This document shows positions 42,519 to 50,398 of a DNA stretch of 64,000 nt, in pieces. The number at the start of each line of letters is the position of its first letter. Within the stretch, counting starts at the first letter, position 1. A program made the translations under genes and the position numbers. This stretch comes from Streptomyces venezuelae (GTDB taxonomy: Bacteria; Actinomycetota; Actinomycetes; Streptomycetales; Streptomycetaceae). Below the pieces are notes generated by a model. The model saw only the letters and a program-made list of their open reading frames with translations, had not been told where the DNA came from and did not search any database. Location: the NCBI RefSeq assembly GCF_008642375.1, contig NZ_CP029194.1, positions 434,001-498,000 on the forward strand, read 5' to 3'.

Positions 42519-44450
42519 TCAGCCGAGGGGCAGTTCCAGGAACGACGGCTCGCCCTCCGGTGAGCCGAAGGCGGTCTGCGTCCAGGTGACGGTGGCCCCG
42601 CCGTACAGCGGGTCCATGCTGTCGACGACCAGCATCAGCCGGTGGCCGTCGGGGATGTCGTACGCGGCGGCCTGGAGGTGCCAGGTCACGGTGGCGTCCT
42701 GTTCGGGCGTCAGGCCGTACACGTTGAGCGGTTCGTGGGTGATGATCCGGGCCGTCTCGTCCTCGGCGACGTCCAGGAGGTGGGCGACGAGCCCGGCCTG
42801 CGTGGACGTCGAGCGGACCGTGAGGCGCAGGCGCGGGATCCCCCGGACGCGGCGGGCCGCGCGCCCCTCCCCCTCGGACGCGCGGAGCGGCTCCGTCGTC
42901 CAGGCCACGGCGTGCCGGCGGTCGATCTTGCGGGTGTCGTAGATCTTGGGGTTGCCGCCCCACTCCGCCTGGCCCGTCTTCATGAGCGGCAGGTCCATGG
43001 CGGTGGCTTCCGTGTCGACGCCCGCGACGAACACGCGCCGCCAGCCGGACTCCTCCTGCGGGACCTGCTCCCCGCCGGCGCGCGGGACGAGCAGGCCGTC
43101 CGCGCCGCCGGCCCCGTCGCCGGTCAGACCGAACACCTCGACGCCGGTGGTGACCTCGCTCCAGTCGGCCCGGCTCTCGCGGATCGCGGGTTCGACGATC
43201 CGGTTCTCCCCGGTCGGTGCGCCGGTCCCGTCGAGGACCGGTTCGGTGAGGTAGGTGAACATCACCTGGCTGGAGACGTTCTCCCACTCCTCGACCCCGT
43301 TGTGCTCGCCCTTGAGGTGGTGGTCGAGCCAGGCGTACGCCTCCTCCATGGGGACGTTGGCCTTGCGGGGCTGCGTACCGATGAGCGCCGGGCCCTCGGG
43401 GGCGGCGTGGTCGCCGATCCAGAGGTTGAGCCGCTTGGGCACCCGCAGGCCCTCGAAGGTCGTCAGGACCTGGTTGACCGGGAAGAGGCTCTCGTGCCAG
43501 GTGTTGGAGAAGAAGGTGGGCGTCTCGTTCTCGTTGGTGAGGGGCAGATACGACTCGGGGGCGCGCTTGCGGCCCCACTTGACGACCTCGTCCAGATTCC
43601 GGGCGGCCCGGAAGTCGGCGAGGATCCGCTGGTTGTCCTCGTCGAACTTCTCCTCGACCGGACCGCCCGTGAGCGAGAGCAGCGCCTCCACGGCAGCGAC
43701 GTGGCGGACCTCGTTGTCGTAGAGGCTGGTGGCGAGGTTGCCCCAGGTGCTGAGGGCGACGACGGCCGAGACGCGGCCGTCGTGGGCGGCGACGAGCTGG
43801 CTGATGCCGGAGCCGTAGGACTCTCCGAGGAATCCGATGGTGCTCGGGGCGAGGTGCTCCACCGCGAAGTCGATGACGGCCGAGCCGTCGGCCCAGTCGT
43901 GGGGCCCTGCGACGTCGACGAGGCCTTCGGAGGTGGAGGGCAGTCCGGGGAAGCCGAGGCCGCGGGGCGTGTACGCGAGGACGTGGTAGCCCCTGCGCGC
44001 CAGGCTGAGGTACGCCCAGAGGAACAGCGGCCAGCCGAAGGGGGTCCAGCCCGCGGGGACGACGACGAGCGGGTGCGGGCCCGGGCCGAGCTGCCGGAGG
44101 CTGAAGGCGGAGAGCCCGATGCCGTCGGTGGACTCGATGCGGTGGTACGCGGGCCATGCCAGGCCGCGGACCTCCTCGACGTGCGCGGCGAGTTCGGCCG
44201 GGAGCAGCGAGTCGGCGCTCGCCAGGCCGGGGGTGCCGCCGCCGAGGAGTGCGGTGGCGAGGGTCTGGCCGAGGCGGACGGCGTCGGGGTTCACGGTTCC
44301 GTCGGCGGCCCAGAGGCCGCTCCCGCTGCCGATGCCGCTTCCCGCGATGCGGGCGGTGTCGGCGGCCGTGAGGCCCACGGTGCCGTCCGGGAAGCCGGGG
44401 AAGTCTTCGGACGAGCCGGTGGTGAAGGGGTTGTCCTGGGGCACGTGCAC
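42519..44450 (-). CDS. CocE/NonD-type hydrolase (X-Pro dipeptidyl-peptidase S15 family)
   Basis: A 643-residue serine hydrolase. The N-terminal region (1-75) is helical. An alpha/beta hydrolase core has VVVPAGWTPFG, the nucleophile elbow GFLGESYGSGISQL, IGDHAAPEGPA and a helical cap. A C-terminal jelly-roll (about 470-640) includes RLRLTVRSTSTQAGLVAHL and ends in EPSFLELPLG. No signal peptide is seen, so it is probably cytoplasmic. The family cleaves acyl esters or X-Pro peptides. GTG 44450 has AGAGG five bases upstream. Confidence 0.87.
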   Translation of the reverse strand: MHVPQDNPFTTGSSEDFPGFPDGTVGLTAADTARIAGSGIGSGSGLWAADGTVNPDAVRLGQTLATALLGGGTPGLASADSLLPAELAAHVEEVRGLAWPAYHRIESTDGIGLSAFSLRQLGPGPHPLVVVPAGWTPFGWPLFLWAYLSLARRGYHVLAYTPRGLGFPGLPSTSEGLVDVAGPHDWADGSAVIDFAVEHLAPSTIGFLGESYGSGISQLVAAHDGRVSAVVALSTWGNLATSLYDNEVRHVAAVEALLSLTGGPVEEKFDEDNQRILADFRAARNLDEVVKWGRKRAPESYLPLTNENETPTFFSNTWHESLFPVNQVLTTFEGLRVPKRLNLWIGDHAAPEGPALIGTQPRKANVPMEEAYAWLDHHLKGEHNGVEEWENVSSQVMFTYLTEPVLDGTGAPTGENRIVEPAIRESRADWSEVTTGVEVFGLTGDGAGGADGLLVPRAGGEQVPQEESGWRRVFVAGVDTEATAMDLPLMKTGQAEWGGNPKIYDTRKIDRRHAVAWTTEPLRASEGEGRAARRVRGIPRLRLTVRSTSTQAGLVAHLLDVAEDETARIITHEPLNVYGLTPEQDATVTWHLQAAAYDIPDGHRLMLVVDSMDPLYGGATVTWTQTAFGSPEGEPSFLELPLG

Positions 44451-44639
44451 CCGTTCCTCTCGAGTGGACTGCAGACTGTCCGCGCTGCGGACGGTCGCAA
44501 GCCTCACGTATGAGGGCCGGAGCGGCCAGAGCGCACGAACGGCGCACGTGTCGCGTAACCGTGCGGGAACGACACAAGCCGCCCCGAAGTCGATGTTTGA
44601 GTGCGCCGACGGCGGTGCGGAAAGTGGTCAGGAGGGTGA

Positions 44640-45836
44640 TCAAACGGTGGGCCGGACGGGCTCGGGCGGCCTGCTGGGTCCGGGCCGGCCTGCGGGGCCG
44701 GGCCCGCCCACGGCCTCGGGCGGGCGTACGGGTTCGGGCCTGCGGACGACGAGGAGCGCGGCGACGTCGTCGTCGAGGCCGTCGACGCCGTACGCGGTGA
44801 GATCGCGGTGGAGGATGGCGGGCAGCTCGGCGTCCGGTTCCCGGGCCCAGCCGCGCAGCCGTAGCTCCAGCGGGTAGAAGGTACCGGCCCGGTCGCGGGT
44901 CTCGCTGACACCGTCCGTGTAGAGGAGCATGCGGTCCCCCGGGCCGAAGGGCACCTCCTCGATCCGGTGGTGGTTCTCGGCGAGGCCCGCGAGGTTGACG
45001 GGGAGGGAGGGGTCGGCGAAGGCGACCGGAGTGACCTCGGAACCGCGCTGGACCAGTGGGGCGGGGTGGCCGCAGCTGAGGAGCCGGGCGACGTCCCGGT
45101 CGTCGGGGAGTTCCACGAGGACGACGGTGGCGAAGCGTTCGGCGGCATCGGATTCGGGGTCCCAGCCGCCGTAGCGGGTCAGGCCCTCGTCGAGCGTGTC
45201 GGCGAGCGCGGCCAGGTCCGGGGCCGTGTTGACCGTGGCCCGGAAGGCGCCGAGCAGGACGGAGGCGGTCTCGACGGCTCCGAGGCCCTTGCCCTGGACG
45301 TCACCGAGCATGATCCGTACGCCTCCGGGGACCCTGACGGCCTCGTAGAAGTCGCCTCCGATACGGGCCTTGGCGGCGGCCGCGACGTACAGCAGGTGCA
45401 GGTCGAAGCGGCCGAGCCGGTCGGGCAGCGGGCGCAGGACGACCCGCTGGACGACCTCGGCGACGGCGGTCACCTCACGGAGGTCCTGCTCGTAGCGGGT
45501 GCGGACCCGGCTGACCCAGGCCGCGGCGGCGGTGACGAGGGCGAGGACCACCTCGCTCGCGAGGAGTTCGGGGACGAGGGCCTCGTCCCGGCCGAGGTGG
45601 AGGAGCGCGCGGACCACCATGGTGAGCACTCCGATACCGATGGTCCCGCGCACGCTCCAGGTGACGGCGGCGAGCGCGGGCGCCGCGACGAGGAGGCGCT
45701 CGAAGCGCTCCCGGTCGGGGGTGAAGACATCGGCGGCTGCCGTCACGGCGAGGATCAGGAAGGGCAGGGCGCGACCCAGGTTGAACTGTGTGCTCTCCGC
45801 CTTGCCGGGCGGGCGCTGGTGGCCGACGTCGGGCAT
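44640..45836 (-). CDS. Membrane-anchored SpoIIE-type PP2C phosphatase
   Basis: A 398-residue phosphatase with three to four N-terminal transmembrane helices (about 22-105; ALPFLILAVTAAADVF, VVLALVTAAAAWVSRV) and a PP2C/SpoIIE catalytic domain (about 150-380) with IGGDFYEAV, LGDVQGKGLGAVE, YTDGVSETRDRAG and LDDDVAALLVVRR. The C-terminal tail is Pro/Gly-rich. It begins one base after the MFS stop, as the last gene of a TetR-MFS-PP2C operon. Linking a phosphatase to an exporter and its repressor is unusual. Confidence 0.88.
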   Translation of the reverse strand: MPDVGHQRPPGKAESTQFNLGRALPFLILAVTAAADVFTPDRERFERLLVAAPALAAVTWSVRGTIGIGVLTMVVRALLHLGRDEALVPELLASEVVLALVTAAAAWVSRVRTRYEQDLREVTAVAEVVQRVVLRPLPDRLGRFDLHLLYVAAAAKARIGGDFYEAVRVPGGVRIMLGDVQGKGLGAVETASVLLGAFRATVNTAPDLAALADTLDEGLTRYGGWDPESDAAERFATVVLVELPDDRDVARLLSCGHPAPLVQRGSEVTPVAFADPSLPVNLAGLAENHHRIEEVPFGPGDRMLLYTDGVSETRDRAGTFYPLELRLRGWAREPDAELPAILHRDLTAYGVDGLDDDVAALLVVRRPEPVRPPEAVGGPGPAGRPGPSRPPEPVRPTV

Positions 45837-45837
45837 T

Positions 45838-47301
45838 TCATGAGCGTACGCAGAATCGCCGTCGGGTCCCGGGTGTCGTCGGCCCCGGGCGTGTCCCCTC
45901 GCGCTTGCCCCGCTGGTTCACCCGGCGGTGCGCGGTGTCGGGCAGGGCGAGGGCGGCAGGGAGGGCGAGGGCCGCGGCGGCGGCGAGGACGGGCAGGACG
46001 ACGCCCCGGTCCGGGACGAACCCGCCGTCCGGCACGAGGGCGATGAGCAGGGTCGCGGTCGCGACGCCGAGGGCGGGTCCGATGTTCATGGCGGTCTGCT
46101 GGAGGCCGCCGGCGACGCCCGCGTGGGCCTCGGGAGCGCGGTGCACGACGACGGAGGTCGCGGTGACCATGAGGGTGACGAAGCCCGCGCCGAGGAGGGC
46201 CGAGCCGGTCCCGACGGAGGCCGCGGAGGCCGTGGCGTCGAGCCGGGAGAGCAGCAGGACGCCGAGCGTGAGCAGGCCGGCGCCCACGGCGGCGGTGCGG
46301 CGCGGTCCGAAGCGGCGCTGGAGCGGTGCGCAGAGGGGCGCGCAGAGCACCATGAGCAGGGCGAGGGGCAGGAAGCGCAGCGCGCAGTCGAGGGGGTCGA
46401 GGCCCTGGACGTCCTGGAGGAAGTACGTCGCGACGAAGAGCGTCCCGAAGAGGGCGGCCGAGGCGGCGAGGAGCACGGCGAGTCCGGCACGGACGGGCAC
46501 ACTCCGCATCAGCTCCGACGGCAGGAGGGGGTGCGGGGCACGGCGCTCGTGCCGGACGAGCACGGCCCCGACGGCCAGGGCCGCGGCGAGCACGAGCACG
46601 GTGGTCCCGCTTCCGCCGGGCCGGGGCGCGTCGACGAGTCCGTGGACCAGGAGGCCGAGGGTCGCGGCGAGCAGGACGGCACCGAGCGGGTCGAGCGCGG
46701 CGAATCCGGTGGAAGGGCGCTGCCCTGCGCCGTCGGCGCGCCGTTCCGGACCGGCGAGTGCGAGCAGCCCGATGGCCAGGGTCGGCGGCACGCCGAGGAG
46801 GAAGACCGCGCGCCAGCCGTACGCGGAGACCAGCGCCCCGCCGACGAGCGGGCCCGCCGCCGCGGCGAGTCCGATGGCGGCCGTGCGCACGGCGATCGGC
46901 GTCGCGAGCCGCTCGGGCGGGAAGGCGGTGCGCAGCATGCCGAGGGTCGCGGGCTGGAGGAGCGCCCCGCACACCCCCTGGAGCACGCGGAGGGCGATCA
47001 CGGTGCCGATGCCGGGGGCGAGGACGATGCCGGCGGAGGCGGCGGCGAAGCCCAGGGCGCCGACGGCGAAGACCCGGCGGTGGCCGTAGCGGTCGCCGAG
47101 CCGGCCGGCGAAGACGAGGAGGCTCGCGACGGTGACGAGATAGGCGGTGCTCGTCCACTGCACCTGTCCGACGCCGGCGTGCAGATCCCGCTGGAGGGCG
47201 GGTTGGGCGACGGTGAGGACGGTGCCGTCGAGGGCGACGACGGCGGCGCCGACGACACTGCAGGCGAGAGTGGAGGCACGACGCGAGGCCGGGGCGGTCA
47301 C
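45838..47301 (-). CDS. MFS drug exporter, 14-TM DHA2 type
   Basis: A 487-residue transporter with about 14 hydrophobic helices. The motif VVALDGTVLTVAQPALQRDL (helix 1, motif D1) and GRLGDRYGHRRVF (motif A) mark the QacA/EmrB-type DHA2 family of proton-driven multidrug exporters. The segment GAALLQPATLGM-like (GALLQPATLGMLRTAF) is motif C-like. The GTG overlaps the TetR stop as GTGA, so the repressor and exporter are coupled. The substrate is probably the TetR ligand. Confidence 0.92.
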   Translation of the reverse strand: MTAPASRRASTLACSVVGAAVVALDGTVLTVAQPALQRDLHAGVGQVQWTSTAYLVTVASLLVFAGRLGDRYGHRRVFAVGALGFAAASAGIVLAPGIGTVIALRVLQGVCGALLQPATLGMLRTAFPPERLATPIAVRTAAIGLAAAAGPLVGGALVSAYGWRAVFLLGVPPTLAIGLLALAGPERRADGAGQRPSTGFAALDPLGAVLLAATLGLLVHGLVDAPRPGGSGTTVLVLAAALAVGAVLVRHERRAPHPLLPSELMRSVPVRAGLAVLLAASAALFGTLFVATYFLQDVQGLDPLDCALRFLPLALLMVLCAPLCAPLQRRFGPRRTAAVGAGLLTLGVLLLSRLDATASAASVGTGSALLGAGFVTLMVTATSVVVHRAPEAHAGVAGGLQQTAMNIGPALGVATATLLIALVPDGGFVPDRGVVLPVLAAAAALALPAALALPDTAHRRVNQRGKREGTRPGPTTPGTRRRFCVRS

Positions 47302-48014
47302 GGGGCGGCCCCGACGGGCCCGAGGTGGGCGTCGAGGACTGCGGCGAGGAGCGGGGCGGGGTCGGTGCCGCCGGTGGCGAGCCGCAGGCTGCCCCAGTGC
47401 CAGAGCTGGGCGATGCCGTGGAGATTGGCCCAGAGCGCGCCCGCACGCAGAGCGGCGTCGGCGGGCGGCGCCTCGCCTGGACTCGGAGGCGTGTCGCCGG
47501 GCGGAGGCACGTCGGCGGGCGGCGCCTCGCCGGCGCTCCGGGGTGTGTCGCCGGGCGAGGCCGCGCCCGGTCCGGGGTCCGTGGCGCGGGCGACGAGCGC
47601 CGTGAGGTGGGCGAAGAGCGGCAGGCTCGTCTCGCGCAGCCCGAGCCGGCCGCTGTCGAGCAGGTCGTGGCGGAACATCAGCTCGTACATGCCGCGTCGG
47701 GTCTCCGCGTACGAGAGGTAGACACGGGCGAGGATCGTGATCCGTTCGCGTGGTCCCGCGTCCTCCCGGTCCTCCTCGGCGAGGCGGCCGGCCAGTTCGT
47801 GGAAGCCCTGGCGGGCGATGGCCGACAGCAGGTCCAGATGGGTCGGGAAGTATCGGCGGGGCGCCCCGTGGGACACACCGGCCCTTCTGGCGATCTCGCG
47901 CAGGGAGAGGGCCTGCGCGCCTTCGGCGTTCACGAGCTCGACGCCCGCGCGGACGAGCCGTCCGCGCAGTCCGTCCTCCTGCTCGTCGTGTCCTTCGTTC
48001 TCCTCGAGCTGCAT
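47298..48014 (-). CDS. TetR-family repressor of the MFS exporter
   Basis: A 238-residue regulator. The N-terminal helix-turn-helix (about 15-62) reads LSLREIARRAGVSHGAPRRY. The ligand domain has RRGMYELMFRHDLL and a C-terminal GALWANLHGIAQLWHWG that places it in the TetR_C_33-like group. Between them a Pro/Gly-rich insert (about residues 145-185) carries two copies of an 18-residue unit, GDTPxSxGEAPPAD, encoded by a 54-bp direct repeat at 47457-47564. The ATG at 48014 lies inside an operator and lacks a Shine-Dalgarno sequence, so a leaderless mRNA is likely; GTG 48020 is the alternative. Confidence 0.88.
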   Translation of the reverse strand: MQLEENEGHDEQEDGLRGRLVRAGVELVNAEGAQALSLREIARRAGVSHGAPRRYFPTHLDLLSAIARQGFHELAGRLAEEDREDAGPRERITILARVYLSYAETRRGMYELMFRHDLLDSGRLGLRETSLPLFAHLTALVARATDPGPGAASPGDTPRSAGEAPPADVPPPGDTPPSPGEAPPADAALRAGALWANLHGIAQLWHWGSLRLATGGTDPAPLLAAVLDAHLGPVGAAP

Positions 48015-48050
48015 AGACACTGTCTACCAAGATCGAGTAGACAGTGTCTA
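48014..48050. promoter_or_regulatory. Paired TetR operators over the repressor start
   Basis: Two perfect 13-bp palindromes, TAGACACTGTCTA (48014-48026) and TAGACAGTGTCTA (48038-48050), lie 24 bp apart centre to centre. The first covers the TetR start codon. This is strong evidence for autoregulation, with cooperative binding of two dimers on one face of the helix. Confidence 0.85.
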
Positions 48051-48088
48051 CCTGCCCTCACGTGCTGTTCGGTTACACTGAGGGACAG

Positions 48089-48195
48089 CGAAGGGGAGTA
48101 GCCCCGCGAACCGGTCGTCGACACACTGGAACCCCCGGGTTCCCGGTGACCGGGTCCACGTACGGCGTGTACGACGTGGACGGGCGAGACCTTCG
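48089..48195 (+). promoter_or_regulatory. Mn2+-sensing yybP-ykoY riboswitch
   Basis: CGAAGGGGAGTAGC (48089-48102) and GGCGAGACCTTCG (about 48183-48195) are the two conserved halves, and CGAAGG pairs with CCTTCG as P1. Between them are a CG-rich hairpin near CCCCCGGG and a second stem. The family is a Mn2+-activated ON switch and commonly precedes Mn2+ exporters. The gene downstream is a GDT1-type exporter, which fits. A TACACT -10-like element sits just upstream (48074-48079). Confidence 0.92.
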
Positions 48196-48315
48196 GCCAG
48201 GCAGTCAACCGCGTCCGCGTCCCCGTGGGCGTGGTCCGTCATGCCGGGCCGAGTGGTCGTCCCGTCGCCTTGAGGTGCGGAGCCCACGGGCCCGGATCGA
48301 GCAGAGAGCCCCGGT

Positions 48316-48900
48316 ATGCACCTCGACCCCTTGGCGATCGTCACCGCCTTCGGGCTGATCTTTCTCGCCGAGCTTCCCGACAAGACGATGTTCGCGTCCC
48401 TCGCCATGGGCACGCGCATGCGTCCGCTGTACGTCTGGATCGGCACCTCGACCGCTTTCCTGGCGCATGTCGCCATCGCCGTGGGAGCCGGCAGCCTGCT
48501 CGGGCTGCTCCCCGGCTGGATCGTCAAGCTGGTCTCGGCCCTGTTGTTCGCCTTCGGCGCCTTCATGCTGCTGCGCGGCGGGGGCGACGACGAGGACGGC
48601 GACGAGGGCGGCCGGACGGTGACCGGCTTCTGGCCCGTCTTCTCGACCGCCTTCATGGCCGTCTTCATCAGCGAGTGGGGCGACCTCACCCAGATCACCA
48701 CCGCCAACCTCGCCGCCACCAACGGCACCTGGTCGACGGCCATCGGCTCGCTCGCCGCCCTGATGAGCGTCTCCGCCCTCGCCCTGGTCGCGGGCCGCTT
48801 CATCGCCAAGCGCGTACCGCTCAAGACCGTGCAACGCGTCGGCGGCGTGTGCATGGCGGGCCTCGCGATCTGGTCACTCGTCGAGGTCTTCACCGGCTGA
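48316..48900 (+). CDS. GDT1/TMEM165 (UPF0016) family Mn2+ exporter
   Basis: A 194-residue membrane protein with six helices in two related halves. Each half carries a version of the family motif E-x-G-D-K/R-T: ELPDKT (residues 19-24) and EWGDLT (about 118-123). Gly is replaced by Pro in the first and the Lys by Leu in the second. An acidic loop GGGDDEDGDEGG separates the halves. Bacterial members (MneA) expel Mn2+. The Mn2+ riboswitch in its leader strongly supports that role. The acidic bases 48196-48315 form the expression platform. Confidence 0.93.
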   Translation: MHLDPLAIVTAFGLIFLAELPDKTMFASLAMGTRMRPLYVWIGTSTAFLAHVAIAVGAGSLLGLLPGWIVKLVSALLFAFGAFMLLRGGGDDEDGDEGGRTVTGFWPVFSTAFMAVFISEWGDLTQITTANLAATNGTWSTAIGSLAALMSVSALALVAGRFIAKRVPLKTVQRVGGVCMAGLAIWSLVEVFTG

Positions 48901-49078
48901 CGCCCCTCGGCTCACAGCCGCCCCTCCCACACCGCGCACCCCCCGTCCCGTACCGGCCGGAGGGTGTGCGGCGTTCCTGTACCCGGTGCGCGCCGAGCGC
49001 CGTTCACGCCCCTGGGTGACAGTCTGGTGAGGCACTGCCCCACGGTCAGGGCGCAAGCCGTACGGGAGGGAGTCCCCG

Positions 49079-50398
49079 TTGAGCACGGAGCCGGACGCGA
49101 CACACGACGAACTGGACGAGCGGGCGGCGAAGGTGGCGGATCGGGTGGTCGCCTGGCGGCGCCATCTGCACCGGCACCCGGAGCTGTCGAACCGGGAGGT
49201 GAACACGGCCCGGCTGGTGGCGGACGAGCTGCGCGCGCTCGGCCTCGACGAGGTGCGGACGGGCATCGCGGGACACGGTGTCGTGGGCGTCCTGCGCGGG
49301 GCGGGCGCGGAGCCGGGCGGCCGTGTCGTGGCGCTCCGGGCGGACATGGACGCGCTGCCGGTCAAGGACCTGTGCGGGGCGGAGTTCGCCGCCGACGTCG
49401 TGGACGCCGGCTATCCGGGCGGCCCGTTCCCCGTCTCGCACGCCTGCGGCCACGACTGCCACACGGCGATGGCGCTCGGTGCCGCGGCGGTGCTCGCCGG
49501 GGTCCGGGACCGCCTCCCCGGCACCGTGCTCTTCGTCTTCCAGCCCGCCGAGGAGGGCCCACCGGTCACCGAGGAGGGCGGGGCGCGGGCGATGGTCGAG
49601 GCGGGCGCCTTCGCCGACCCGGTGCCGACGATGACCTTCGGCCTGCACGTGACGCCCTTTCCGAAGGGTCACGTGGGCTACCGGATCGGCAATCAGTACG
49701 CCGCGTCCGCGCTCGTCCGTGTCGTCGTGACCGGGAAGCAGACCCACGGCTCCACTCCCTGGGAGGGCGTCGATCCGATGCCGGCCGTGGGGGCGGTCCT
49801 GACGGGTGTGGGCCAGCTGTACCGGCAGGTCTCGGCCTTCGCGCCCGTCACGGTCTCCATCGGGCACGTGGAGGACGTCGGCCGGTTCAACATCATCGGG
49901 CAGACGGTGACGCTGTGGGGCACGGTCCGGTGCGCCGTCGAGTCGGACATGGCCGAGGTCCAGGGGCGGCTGACGACGCTCGTGGAGCACTCGGCGGCGG
50001 CATACGGGGCGACGGCCTCGGTGGAGTACCTCCAGCCCGTTCCACCCGTGCACAACAGCCGGCCTTGGGTCGAGTCGGCGCTGCCGACCTTCCGCCGGGT
50101 CGTGGGTGAGGACCGGGTCGTGGAGACCGGGGGCACGCTCGGGTACGACGACGTCTCCGAGTTCGTACGCCGCTTCGGCGGCCTGTACGTGACGCTCGGG
50201 GTCCAGGACGCGGCCCTCGACCCCTCGGGCAGGCCGGTGCCGGTGCCGGGCGGGCGCGGGATCGCCACCAACCACCATCCGCACTTCTACGCGGACGACG
50301 ACACCCTCGTCACCGGTGTCCGGCTCCACGCGCACGTGGCGTACGACCATCTGACGGGGGCTCTGGCTGCGGCCACGCCCGAGGACTCAGGGGCGTGA
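49079..50398 (+). CDS. M20-family amidohydrolase
   Basis: A 439-residue metallo-hydrolase of the M20D group (hippurate, IAA-amino acid and N-acyl amino acid hydrolases). Motifs are RRHLHRHPELSNREVNTA, ALRADMDALPV, the metal site SHACGHDCHTAMALGA, FQPAEEGPPVTEEGGA and the C-terminal HHPHFYADDD. The dimerisation domain lies at about 195-310. The start is a TTG at 49079 with GGGAGGGAG six bases upstream. Its 3' end overlaps the convergent LysR gene by 12 bases. Confidence 0.9.
   Translation: MSTEPDATHDELDERAAKVADRVVAWRRHLHRHPELSNREVNTARLVADELRALGLDEVRTGIAGHGVVGVLRGAGAEPGGRVVALRADMDALPVKDLCGAEFAADVVDAGYPGGPFPVSHACGHDCHTAMALGAAAVLAGVRDRLPGTVLFVFQPAEEGPPVTEEGGARAMVEAGAFADPVPTMTFGLHVTPFPKGHVGYRIGNQYAASALVRVVVTGKQTHGSTPWEGVDPMPAVGAVLTGVGQLYRQVSAFAPVTVSIGHVEDVGRFNIIGQTVTLWGTVRCAVESDMAEVQGRLTTLVEHSAAAYGATASVEYLQPVPPVHNSRPWVESALPTFRRVVGEDRVVETGGTLGYDDVSEFVRRFGGLYVTLGVQDAALDPSGRPVPVPGGRGIATNHHPHFYADDDTLVTGVRLHAHVAYDHLTGALAAATPEDSGA

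Noticed and set aside
41464..44643. A frame of over 1000 codons on the minus strand
   Set aside because: It is the high-GC shadow of the CocE and monooxygenase genes, mostly Arg/Pro/Gly without domains. The CocE-type protein in another frame has full catalytic motifs.
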